In this document: positions 27,921 through 36,102 of the stretch, piece after piece
How positions within the stretch are numbered: position 1 is the first letter of the stretch
Layout: the number at the start of each line of letters is the position of its first letter
Assembly: GCF_900112615.1 (NCBI RefSeq)
Contig: NZ_FOMK01000001.1
Coordinates: 868,001-932,000, forward strand
From: Chitinophaga sp. CF118
Lineage (GTDB): Bacteria > Bacteroidota > Bacteroidia > Chitinophagales > Chitinophagaceae
Direction: 5' to 3'
Length of the DNA: 64,000 nt
Program-made: the position numbers and the translations under genes
Notes under the pieces: generated by a model
Seen by the model: only the letters and a program-made list of their open reading frames with translations
The model's database searches: none
Told to the model about the DNA's origin: nothing

Positions 27921-29390
27921 ATGAGAAACATAAAAAATTATATTATCCTCAGTATCATCACAGCATCTTTGATGCCTGGTATCTCCTCATGCGTGACCGC
28001 AAGGCCACAACAAGTACAACAGGTATACGACGATGATGGTTTCTATAACGCATTAAGTCCTTATGGCCAGTGGATAAACTATGACGGTTATGGCGAAGTA
28101 TGGCAACCTAATGTGGGGCCCGATTTCCAACCCTACTCTACTGCTGGTCACTGGGTATACACCGACTATGGCTGGACATGGATGTCTGACTACGACTGGG
28201 GATGGGCTCCGTTTCACTACGGCCGCTGGACATTCGATAACAGCTATGGCTGGTTATGGATTCCAGGTACCGAATGGGGACCAGCATGGGTAAGCTGGAG
28301 AAACAGCAACGATTACTACGGATGGGCTCCGTTAGGCCCCGGTATGACCATTGGTGCCAGCTATAATATACCGGTTACCTACTGGTCATTTGTACCCTGC
28401 CGGTATATTGCCAATCCATATGTGAACCGTTATTATGTAGACCGTGGCAGCAGGGTAAATATCTACCATCAAACCACTATCATTAATAATACCACTATTA
28501 TTAATAACAGGACTTACTACCGCGGTCCTTCTACCAGGGATGTGGAACGTGTTACCAATGCTCCAATACGCCCAATGCGTATTACAAACGATAATCGTCC
28601 GGGAAGGGCAAGCGTAGCCAACAACCAGGTAAGAATCTATCGTCCTCAGGAAGCAACACTGCGTTCCGGACGTAACGGTACCAACTTTACCAATGGTAAT
28701 ACCCGCCCGAACAATAACTTTGACAGGCCTTCTACTCCCGGAAGAGTGAATCAGCCTAACAATAATCTGCCCGGTGGCGACAGGATCAATAATCCAACAC
28801 CGAACAGACCCATAAATAATAACACTCCCGGTAGAGTGAATCCTGCTTACGACAGACCAAATGCTCCCGTAAACAATAACACTCCAGGTAGAGTAAATCC
28901 TGCTGACAACAGACCGACCACTCCCGTAAATAATAACACTCCCGGCAGAGTGAATCCTTCTGACAACAGACCGACCACTCCCGTAAATAATAATACTCCC
29001 GGTAGAGTGAATCCTTCTGACAACAGACCGACCACTCCCGTAAATAATAATACTCCAGGAAGAATGAATCCTTCTGACAACAGATCGAATGCTCCTGTAA
29101 ACAATAACACTCCCGGACGTAATGATAGCAGACCTATCACGCAGCCACGTGTTATGCCATCACAACCTGACAGACCTGTACAGCAGCAGATGCAACCGCG
29201 TACACAGCAAGTTCAGGAACCACGTACACAACCTGTTCAACAGCAACGTTCGCAGCCTGTTCAGCAGGAACCACGTATGCAGCCACAACAGCAGCGTACA
29301 CAACCACAACAGCCAACTCGTGTGCAACCGCAGGCAGCTCCAAGACAGGCAACTCCAGCGCAGGAACGTTCAGGACGTGATAGAAATTAG
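27921..29390 (+). CDS. DUF6600-like lipoprotein with W/Y-rich domain and Pro/Asn/Gln repeats
   Basis: 489 residues. A lipoprotein signal ends at Cys near residue 24 (SLMPGISSC). Residues 35-200 are rich in Trp, Tyr and Gly with repeats of the form GxWxYtdyGWtWmsdYdWGWAPFHYGRW, the pattern of DUF6600-type proteins. From about 299 there are five 19-residue repeats (NNNTPGRVNPSDNRPTTPV) and then a Gln/Pro/Arg-rich tail. The protein is probably exposed on an outer or inner membrane surface. The repeat block is a 57-base DNA minisatellite. Function is unknown. Confidence 0.85.
   Translation: MRNIKNYIILSIITASLMPGISSCVTARPQQVQQVYDDDGFYNALSPYGQWINYDGYGEVWQPNVGPDFQPYSTAGHWVYTDYGWTWMSDYDWGWAPFHYGRWTFDNSYGWLWIPGTEWGPAWVSWRNSNDYYGWAPLGPGMTIGASYNIPVTYWSFVPCRYIANPYVNRYYVDRGSRVNIYHQTTIINNTTIINNRTYYRGPSTRDVERVTNAPIRPMRITNDNRPGRASVANNQVRIYRPQEATLRSGRNGTNFTNGNTRPNNNFDRPSTPGRVNQPNNNLPGGDRINNPTPNRPINNNTPGRVNPAYDRPNAPVNNNTPGRVNPADNRPTTPVNNNTPGRVNPSDNRPTTPVNNNTPGRVNPSDNRPTTPVNNNTPGRMNPSDNRSNAPVNNNTPGRNDSRPITQPRVMPSQPDRPVQQQMQPRTQQVQEPRTQPVQQQRSQPVQQEPRMQPQQQRTQPQQPTRVQPQAAPRQATPAQERSGRDRN
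28815..29120 (+). repeat. 57-base coding minisatellite (five full copies plus part)
   Basis: Units start at 28815, 28872, 28929, 28986 and 29043, with a partial sixth at 29100. Each encodes 19 residues beginning NNNTPGR. Middle copies are almost identical at DNA level, so copy number could vary between strains. Confidence 0.9.
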
Positions 29391-29903
29391 TTAAATACCA
29401 TAAACAGTAAGATATATTTCACTGGTAATTTTTGAAAAGGCATGTTCCTCCTGGGGCATGCCTTTTTGCATGAGCCACATCACTAATGGCTCTCCACCGG
29501 CGTGATAAGAAGGTTGCCGGTAGCTATAAGGCCAGGCAGTAAAACCCAGTCCTTCGTAAAATTTAATACGTCGTTCTGCATCCACCGAATGCGGCGGTTC
29601 CACTTCCAATACTATCTGCTGATACTGCGCAAGCAGTAAGGACATCACCTTACTGCCAATACCACCCCCACGCTGCCCTTCAACAATGGCAAAGTGTTCT
29701 ATAAAAATAAAACCGGTAAGTAACCAACAGAATACAAAGCCCGCAAACTCACCGTTATATTGTACTATCTGCAATTGTAAAACACCCTCCTTCAGCAATT
29801 CCTGTTGGGCAGACAAATTACGGCGTTCCTTCACGGGAAAAGACAACTCATAGAGTTGTTCTACTTCTGCAGGTATGGCCTGTAAAAGATTGAGAGTAAT
29901 CAT
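29391..29903 (-). CDS. GNAT family N-acetyltransferase
   Basis: 170 residues with the GNAT core: motif A region FIFIEHFAIVEGQRGGGIGSKVMSLLLAQY (acetyl-CoA pyrophosphate loop QRGGGIG), then VLEVEPPHSVDAERRIKFYEGLGFTAW, typical of the last strands. The acceptor is unknown. It is convergent with the DUF6600-like lipoprotein gene: the stops abut at 29390/29391. The last codons of this gene contain the terminator hairpin for the opposite gene. Confidence 0.88.
   Translation of the reverse strand: MITLNLLQAIPAEVEQLYELSFPVKERRNLSAQQELLKEGVLQLQIVQYNGEFAGFVFCWLLTGFIFIEHFAIVEGQRGGGIGSKVMSLLLAQYQQIVLEVEPPHSVDAERRIKFYEGLGFTAWPYSYRQPSYHAGGEPLVMWLMQKGMPQEEHAFSKITSEIYLTVYGI
29435..29467 (+). terminator. 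Terminator of the lipoprotein gene, inside the convergent GNAT gene
   Basis: Stem AAAAGGCATG / CATGCCTTTT (29435-29444 with 29457-29466) followed by T-run to 29467. It lies 45 bases past the lipoprotein stop and within the coding 3' end of the opposite-strand GNAT gene. Confidence 0.7.
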
Positions 29904-30034
29904 GTAAAAGCAAAGATAAGTAACCGTTTGGTCGTATCAGGATTACCAAATGTTACTTCTTCTATTGAGATAAAGATTGCTTCTAGTGCCAGGACGTGCA
30001 CAGATAAGGATCCGGATTTTATATGTTACTTCTT

Positions 30035-30652
30035 TTACTGCTTAGGAGTGCACTGATAAGGATCTGGATTCCCTGGTGCTGCAGCTTTATTGGCAGCCCA
30101 GCAAAAATTCATTGGCTGGCTGGTAATACTTACCAGTTTAATTTCCACTTTTTGACCTTTACGGCTGGCAGCCGCACTTACTGATTGTGTACCCTTTGCA
30201 GGTACATCATTGATTGTATATTGCTCTGTTTTGAATGCGTCGCCATTTCCGCGCAAGTACTCTACAGATACCACTACATTATCCAGCGGATACTCCGTCT
30301 GGTTACGTACAATTATCTTCAGATCTTTGATCCCGCCAAAAAATCCGGTTTTGTAATCACTGGTGCTTACGGCTATGAACTGCTTCCAGTTGCGGCGAAA
30401 ATAGGTACGGCGCTCTACGAACGTACCTTCTCCTGCAGCTTCAGTGCGTTGCTGTACCTCTCTCCTGCTTTCAATCTGCTGTGTGGTATTACTGTTAATG
30501 TCCAGCGATTCCTTTAGCTGCCGGTTTTCATTTAGCAAACGCTCATTTTGAGACAGTACCTGCTTAATACGATCCTGCTGCCTGGAGTAACTCACTACCA
30601 GGAAAATGAGGAGAAAAATTATAACAATGGAGTACCCTATATGTCGCTTCAT
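30035..30652 (-). CDS. Membrane-anchored protein of unknown function with coiled coil
   Basis: 205 residues from the ATG at 30652 (MKRHIGYSIV); the longer frame upstream overlaps the TolC gene and is unlikely. One membrane segment (about 6-21) is followed by a coiled coil (QDRIKQVLSQNERLLNENRQLKESL) and a C-terminal beta domain from about 90 (KTGFFGGIKDLKIIVRNQTEYPLDNVVVSVEYL), which resembles bacterial domains that pair with membrane tethers. It follows the TolC gene by 31 bases on the same strand and is probably co-transcribed with the efflux operon. No known family was recognised. Confidence 0.75.
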   Translation of the reverse strand: MKRHIGYSIVIIFLLIFLVVSYSRQQDRIKQVLSQNERLLNENRQLKESLDINSNTTQQIESRREVQQRTEAAGEGTFVERRTYFRRNWKQFIAVSTSDYKTGFFGGIKDLKIIVRNQTEYPLDNVVVSVEYLRGNGDAFKTEQYTINDVPAKGTQSVSAAASRKGQKVEIKLVSITSQPMNFCWAANKAAAPGNPDPYQCTPKQ

Positions 30653-30683
30653 ATCAATGAAAGAGAAAAAATAATGCCAGAAG

Positions 30684-32162
30684 CTATTTTCCCCGCTCCA
30701 CAAAATCATACCTGATCTTATCTTTCCGCTCAAAGTCATAAAGGGTAAGCAATCGTACAGTATAATAAGCATTCCAGAAGGCCCGCAGGGCATCGATATA
30801 ATTCTGACTGGCCTGGTCTTTTTCCTGCTGTGCGAGATTGAGGTCTGTAATAGATATTTTTCCGATAAAGTAGCGCTGTTTCGTGATTTCGTAACGTTGT
30901 GCTGCAATAGTATCTGCTTTCGACGCACTGGCCAGAAGTTTTTGCTGGATGTTAAATTGCTGCGTCTGTAAATAGATTTCCTGTTCAAAACTACGCTCCT
31001 GCTGCTGTACGTCTATCTCTATAAGTTCCTGGTTGGCCTTTGCCTGCCGGATCTTGTTACGCGCCTTGCCCCAATCTACAATAGGGATAGCAACTCCTAC
31101 TGTCAGCAACTGGTTTTGTTGCAGACTATTGCCGGTATAGGCCTGTTTGAAAGTATTGCCCTGTCTTGCCTGGCCGAAGTTGGCCCCCAGGTTCAGCTCA
31201 TAACCATTGTTCCCTCTTGCCTCTGCCACCTGTTGTTCGGCTTCCAGGCGCTGACGCCGGAAAGATAAAACCTTCTGACGGTTGTCCAGGGCCTCCCTTT
31301 GTGCAGAATCCACAGCGATTTGTAATGCTGGTACATTATCCGGCAGGGAAACATTTACTGCACTGCTTTTAGGCATGTTCAGAAACTGTGTTAGTTCCCG
31401 GTAAGCGATTTCTTTTGAGAGAGTGGCCTGCTCCAGGTTGTTACGTGCATTTAGCAGGTTCAGTTCTATCTGCAATAATTCATTTTCTGCAATCTTTCCC
31501 AACTCAAATCTTCCCCTGGAAAGTCTGTAGAGGGTATCTGTATTTGCCACATTCTGTAACAGGATCTTTTCCCGTTGCTGGGTAGCCAGTGCATTAAAAA
31601 AGAATCCGGCAGACTGCAACGCGATTCTTTCCAGATCTTCTACATACTGCTTTTTAGATTCTTCATATAACAACGGTTGAATTTTTCTGTCCCAGCGGTA
31701 TGGATTATACAGGATCATTGGTTGTACATAGTTGATAGAAAAGGGTACAGACAAATAACTGATATCGCTGGTGGGATCAAAAACATCATTGCGCTGTAAA
31801 TTGGTAGCCAGTGATAACTGTCCGCCGGTGAAGCCTATAATCTGGTCTGCCGTTAATCCGGCAGAGCTGTAAGAATAAGAGCTACGGCTGAAAGCATAGG
31901 TACCATCGGGCTGCTGGATGCTTTGTGTACTTCCCAGAAAACTGCTGTTATTGTTAGCCTGCAATTTCAGCTGTGGGCGACGGGAAGCGACATAATACCG
32001 GTAAGCATACAAGCTGTTGAGTGCACTACTGCGGGCTTTGTAATAAGAAGGTGAATTCTTCTGTGCTTGCTGCACTACATCCTGCAATGATAAGGTTTGT
32101 TGTGCAGATGAAGAGACATAGGTCAGCAGTCCGCATAGGGCAAAAGGCAATATTTTAATCAT
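30684..32162 (-). CDS. TolC family outer-membrane efflux protein
   Basis: 492 residues from the ATG at 32162 (MIKILPFALCGLL). A signal peptide ends at SSAQQ. Two TolC repeats with long helices are visible (SLQDVVQQAQKNSPSYYKARS at the start, then EAEQQVAEARGNNGYELNLGANFG and the NKIRQAKANQELIEIDVQQQERSFEQEI helix). It forms the outer-membrane channel of a tripartite exporter. Its start overlaps the permease stop by 8 bases, implying translational coupling. Confidence 0.92.
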   Translation of the reverse strand: MIKILPFALCGLLTYVSSSAQQTLSLQDVVQQAQKNSPSYYKARSSALNSLYAYRYYVASRRPQLKLQANNNSSFLGSTQSIQQPDGTYAFSRSSYSYSSAGLTADQIIGFTGGQLSLATNLQRNDVFDPTSDISYLSVPFSINYVQPMILYNPYRWDRKIQPLLYEESKKQYVEDLERIALQSAGFFFNALATQQREKILLQNVANTDTLYRLSRGRFELGKIAENELLQIELNLLNARNNLEQATLSKEIAYRELTQFLNMPKSSAVNVSLPDNVPALQIAVDSAQREALDNRQKVLSFRRQRLEAEQQVAEARGNNGYELNLGANFGQARQGNTFKQAYTGNSLQQNQLLTVGVAIPIVDWGKARNKIRQAKANQELIEIDVQQQERSFEQEIYLQTQQFNIQQKLLASASKADTIAAQRYEITKQRYFIGKISITDLNLAQQEKDQASQNYIDALRAFWNAYYTVRLLTLYDFERKDKIRYDFVERGK

Positions 32163-33501
32163 GGCGTAAGCATTCAATAGGGTTCTTTTGAGCCGCCTTA
32201 CGGGCAGGGGAAATACCAAAGATTAGTCCTACGGCAGAAGCCAGCAGGAAGGACAATACGATAGAAATACCGGAGATCAGTGTATGGATCTCCGCTAATT
32301 TGTCTACCAGGTAAGCGCCAGATACACCCAGCAGTACACCAATAGTTCCACCGGAGAGGCTGATCAGCACTGCCTCAAACAGAAACTGCATCACGATATC
32401 ACTTTTCTGTGCACCTAATGCCATACGGATACCGATTTCACGCGTACGTTCCAGCACAGAGGCCAGCATAATATTCATAATGCCAATACCTCCTACCAGC
32501 AATGAAATACCGGCAATAGCACTTAATACGATATTGAATACATCTTTTGTTTTCTGTTGCTGCTTTAATAATTGTTCGGGAATAGTGATCTCAAAATCTG
32601 CGACATTGTTATGACGACGGCGCAGCATACGATTGATCACAGCAGCAGATGCTGACAATGTTTCCGTTTCACTTACCTGGATCACCAATTGATCCAGCTG
32701 ATGAAAGATCATATTGGAAGCAGGTGTATTCTGTTGCTGATCTCTATCGTCTGAACCAAGGTACAGTGAGGGGTTCTTATATCTGACTAAAGCTGTCTGA
32801 ATCGGAATATAAATATCAAGATTATAATCACGAATGCCAAGGTTTTCCTTAGTAGCATTACTGATCATTTTTTCTTCGGTTACACCAATGATCTTCAGCC
32901 ATTGATTTCCACATTTAATTGTTTTACCCAACGGATCTTCAGCGATAAAGAATTTCCGTTTTACATCACTGCCAATGATACATACTGCTTCACCTGATTG
33001 CAGTTGTTGTTTGTTAAATATTATGCCCTCACCCAGCCGCATATTATTAATTCCAAAGAAAGCAGGCTGGATGCCTACTATTTTCATTTTGCTGCTTTTG
33101 CTGCCATAGATCACATCCTGTTCCTGGATCATTTCCGGGCTGATAGCCGCTACCGTCGGTAGCATTTTCCGGATGCTCTCAGCATCTGCCAGACTCAATC
33201 CTTTAGAGAAACGGCCCTTACCACTTTCCTGTTTTTTAGGTGATTCTTCCGCAGCCGCTTCCTTCTTTTCCTGCTCTTCTTTTTTCTCCTGTGTCTTTGG
33301 TTTGATCACAATATTATTCACACCCACCAGTTTCATCTGGTTCATTATTTCTTCTTTCGCACCTTTTCCAATAGCCAGCATGGCAATCACTGCAGACACT
33401 CCGAAGATGATTCCCAGCGCAGTCAGAAAAGAACGTAGTCTATTGGCTCCAAGAGAATCCAGGGCAATGTACAGGTTGTTGAAATTACGGTCTAATTGCA
33501 T
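32155..33501 (-). CDS. MacB-type ABC transporter permease without ATPase domain
   Basis: 448 residues: first membrane segment about 22-45 (SFLTALGIIFGVSAVIAMLAIG), large periplasmic MacB domain, then three membrane segments from about 320 (FNIVLSAIAGISLLVGGIGIMNIMLASVLERTREIGIRMALGAQ). Unlike E. coli MacB, no nucleotide-binding domain is fused. A highly charged Lys/Glu stretch (about residues 68-100) is inserted early in the periplasmic domain. The operon has adaptor and TolC genes but no ATPase, which must come from elsewhere. Confidence 0.93.
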   Translation of the reverse strand: MQLDRNFNNLYIALDSLGANRLRSFLTALGIIFGVSAVIAMLAIGKGAKEEIMNQMKLVGVNNIVIKPKTQEKKEEQEKKEAAAEESPKKQESGKGRFSKGLSLADAESIRKMLPTVAAISPEMIQEQDVIYGSKSSKMKIVGIQPAFFGINNMRLGEGIIFNKQQLQSGEAVCIIGSDVKRKFFIAEDPLGKTIKCGNQWLKIIGVTEEKMISNATKENLGIRDYNLDIYIPIQTALVRYKNPSLYLGSDDRDQQQNTPASNMIFHQLDQLVIQVSETETLSASAAVINRMLRRRHNNVADFEITIPEQLLKQQQKTKDVFNIVLSAIAGISLLVGGIGIMNIMLASVLERTREIGIRMALGAQKSDIVMQFLFEAVLISLSGGTIGVLLGVSGAYLVDKLAEIHTLISGISIVLSFLLASAVGLIFGISPARKAAQKNPIECLRHD

Positions 33502-33510
33502 GTGCGGAGA

Positions 33511-34761
33511 TTATTTTAACATCGTTATTTTCTTCTCCTTCGCCGTTTCAGGTAAGGACAGATACACTGTTGCTCCTTCTGCCAGTCCCTTTTCAACAAT
33601 CACTTCTTCATCATTTGATTTACCCAGTTTCACTTCTTGCTTCTCGATACTATTGCCTTTTTTCATGTAGACGAAACTGGTATTACCTTCGGCGAATACA
33701 GCCTCCAGCGGAATGATAAGCTTACCGGGTATTTCATTCACCAGGATATTATTAGATGTTGTCATCCCTGGTTTCAGAATGGAATCCACCTTATTCAGTT
33801 TAATGTTTACCTCAAATACTTTAGCGGTTGCACCCGGGCGAGTTTCCCCTATATTCGCCACTGTTTTCACCACGCCCTCCATCTTCACTTCAGGGAAGGC
33901 ATCCAGTCCCATTGTTACCTTTTGTTCTTTGTGAATCTTACTGATATCTACTTCGTTGATAAATACTTTTGAGAGCATGCTGGACAAATCCGGCAACATG
34001 GCCACACGCGGATCCCAGGGACGTACCACGGAGCCCGCTTTTTTCTTACCCCCGCTCATCCAGTCGTTTATATATACCAGTAGTCCGTTTTTGGGAGCCT
34101 TGATTACGAAGCGGTTTTTCAGTTCTTCCAGCTTGCCGATATTGGTGTTTAATACTTCTACTTCACGGGTAGCGGCCTGCATTTTAGAAGCTGCCTGTTG
34201 TTGTTTGATCTTGTAATTCTCCTTCATTTGTACGAAGTCGCGCTGAGATTTTTCCAGGTCTATTTCTGCCTGCCGGATAGTAGCCGGGGGTTCGTATTTA
34301 CTAAGGTCCAGCGCCAGTTTTTTCTGTTCCATCTGGAATTGCAGGTTTGCCATCTGGTCGCGTGCTTCTCGTAAAGTGAGGGCTGTATCCAAAGATGTCT
34401 GTAATACACCGGCCCTGGCCTTTTCCAGTGCCAGTGCCATATCACCGATCTTTTTGTTAACAATAGAAGGATCGAGTGTAGCAATGTATTCGCCTTCTTT
34501 TACGTGTACGCCTTCTGCCACCATATCCTGGATCTTGATTTCTTCATAGATCTGGTTTGTCTGCAAGTCGGCAGGGGCAGAGATATAGACAGTATTTTCC
34601 GCCTGCAGTTCTCCTGAGTTACTGATCACATCACGGAAACTTCCTTTACGCACTTTTGCAGTAATACTATTGTCGGTTGTTTTATTTGTCAGGAAAAAAT
34701 ACAATATCAGGATTACAGGTATAACAAGGGCCAGCCAAAGCCACCTTCTGTTTTTAAACAT
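33511..34761 (-). CDS. Efflux periplasmic adaptor (HlyD/MacA type)
   Basis: 416 residues. One N-terminal membrane anchor (about 5-23) is followed by a barrel-sandwich half, a long coiled-coil hairpin at about 105-205 (LDLSKYEPPATIRQAEIDLEKSQRD and KQQQAASKMQAATREVEVLN), the second sandwich half (FVIKAPKNGLLVYI) and beta-barrel and membrane-proximal domains. It connects inner-membrane permease and TolC. First gene of the operon, 9 bases before the permease gene. Confidence 0.92.
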   Translation of the reverse strand: MFKNRRWLWLALVIPVILILYFFLTNKTTDNSITAKVRKGSFRDVISNSGELQAENTVYISAPADLQTNQIYEEIKIQDMVAEGVHVKEGEYIATLDPSIVNKKIGDMALALEKARAGVLQTSLDTALTLREARDQMANLQFQMEQKKLALDLSKYEPPATIRQAEIDLEKSQRDFVQMKENYKIKQQQAASKMQAATREVEVLNTNIGKLEELKNRFVIKAPKNGLLVYINDWMSGGKKKAGSVVRPWDPRVAMLPDLSSMLSKVFINEVDISKIHKEQKVTMGLDAFPEVKMEGVVKTVANIGETRPGATAKVFEVNIKLNKVDSILKPGMTTSNNILVNEIPGKLIIPLEAVFAEGNTSFVYMKKGNSIEKQEVKLGKSNDEEVIVEKGLAEGATVYLSLPETAKEKKITMLK

Positions 34762-34876
34762 AGCGGTATATGGGTTTATAGAAACTTAGGTTGTGTACGG
34801 TAACAATATAAAAGTATATGTCTAATTGAAAAATAAATGTTAAAACATTGGACAAACATTATTTTTACATTTCTAA

Positions 34877-36049
34877 ATGATCCCTATGGAACTGGTAATT
34901 GTAAATAATGAACAAACAGCGCGGCAGTTTCTGGAAGTGCATGTGGCTTTAAACAAGCATATTCCCGGATGGATCCGTCCATTAGACAAGGATATAAAAG
35001 CTGTTTTTGATACTGAGAAGAACAAGGCCTTTCGTCATGGTGAATGTATCCGCTGGCTGCTGAAAAATGAGAAAGGTGAACTCATAGGGCGTATAGCCGC
35101 TTTTGTGAATAAGAAATATAAAACCAAAGGAGATGAACAGCCTACAGGTGGTGTTGGATTCTTTGACTGCATCAATGACCAGGCAGCCGCTAACCTGCTC
35201 CTGGATACGTCCAAAGCCTGGCTGGCAGAAAGAGGGATGGGCGCAATGGATGGTCCGATCAATTTTGGTGAGCGTGACCGCTGGTGGGGATTGCTGGTAG
35301 AAGGTTTTTATGAACCCCTCTACTGCATGAACTTTAATCCTCCTTATTATCAGCAACTGTTTGAAACCTATGGCTTCCAGGTATTCTTCAACCAGATCTG
35401 CTACTCTACAAGTGTAGACCATAACTTACAACCTAAATTCATTGAGCGGCATGCCAAGCTGTCCCAGGATCCCGGATATTCAGCCAGGTACATCAACAAG
35501 AAACACCTGGCTAAATATGCAGAAGACTTCTGTACCATATATAATAAGGCCTGGTCTAAACACGGTGGAGGCAAGGATATGACCAAACAGCAGGCCTACC
35601 TGATTTTTAAAACCATGGCACCGGCGATGGATGAAAAGATCGTATGGTTTCTCTATTATAATGAAGAGCCTATTGCCTGCTGGCTGAACCTCCCTGAACT
35701 GAACCAGTTCTTTAAGCATATGAACGGGAAGTTCGGACTGTTGCAAAAACTACAGTTCCTCTGGCTGAAAAAGATAGGAGCCTGCAAGAAGTTTGTTGGG
35801 ATTGTATTTGGTGTTATACCTGAATTCCAGGGAAAAGGAGCAGATACATACATGATTGTAGAAGGAGCAAAAATTATTCAGAATAAATTACCGTATACTG
35901 AGTATGAAATGCAGTGGATAGGGGATTTTAATCCGAAGATGATGAACATTGCAGAGGGGCTGGGAACTAAGCGCAGTCGTAAACTTGCTACCTATAGATA
36001 TTTGTTTAACAGAACCCAGGAGTTTAAAAGACATCCTATATTGGGATAA
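34877..36049 (+). CDS. GNAT-like protein of unknown function
   Basis: 390 residues (or 386 from the second ATG at 34889). The C-terminal half has a GNAT acetyl-CoA motif, FGVIPEFQGKGADTYMIVEGAKII, followed by YTEYEMQWIGDFNPKMMNIAEGLGTKRSRKLATYRY. The N-terminal half (GGVGFFDCINDQAAANLLLDTSKAWLAERGMGAMDGPINFG) looks like a second, degenerate GNAT fold. It is probably an acyltransferase of the double-GNAT type; the substrate is unknown. It is divergent from the efflux operon and ends at a good terminator. Confidence 0.75.
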   Translation: MIPMELVIVNNEQTARQFLEVHVALNKHIPGWIRPLDKDIKAVFDTEKNKAFRHGECIRWLLKNEKGELIGRIAAFVNKKYKTKGDEQPTGGVGFFDCINDQAAANLLLDTSKAWLAERGMGAMDGPINFGERDRWWGLLVEGFYEPLYCMNFNPPYYQQLFETYGFQVFFNQICYSTSVDHNLQPKFIERHAKLSQDPGYSARYINKKHLAKYAEDFCTIYNKAWSKHGGGKDMTKQQAYLIFKTMAPAMDEKIVWFLYYNEEPIACWLNLPELNQFFKHMNGKFGLLQKLQFLWLKKIGACKKFVGIVFGVIPEFQGKGADTYMIVEGAKIIQNKLPYTEYEMQWIGDFNPKMMNIAEGLGTKRSRKLATYRYLFNRTQEFKRHPILG

Positions 36050-36056
36050 ATATATG

Positions 36057-36090
36057 ATCCCTGGCTCCTTCAGAGCCGGGGATTTTTTTT
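36057..36090 (+). terminator. Intrinsic terminator of the GNAT-like gene
   Basis: A 10-base stem (36057-36066 with 36074-36083, one wobble pair) followed by seven T. It lies between the convergent GNAT-like and hybrid-kinase genes. Confidence 0.85.
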
Positions 36091-36102
36091 GCTATATTGT
36101 TT

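Noticed and set aside
28815..29120. Regular direct repeats resembling a CRISPR array
   Set aside because: Units are contiguous without unique spacers and are in frame within a lipoprotein gene.
28847..29140. Antisense repeat-containing frame opposite the lipoprotein gene
   Set aside because: It is the shadow of the 57-base repeats, with no promoter and hydrophobic low-complexity text.
30652..30988. N-terminal extension of the coiled-coil membrane protein
   Set aside because: It lies inside the TolC gene and places about 112 non-homologous residues before a clear membrane anchor.
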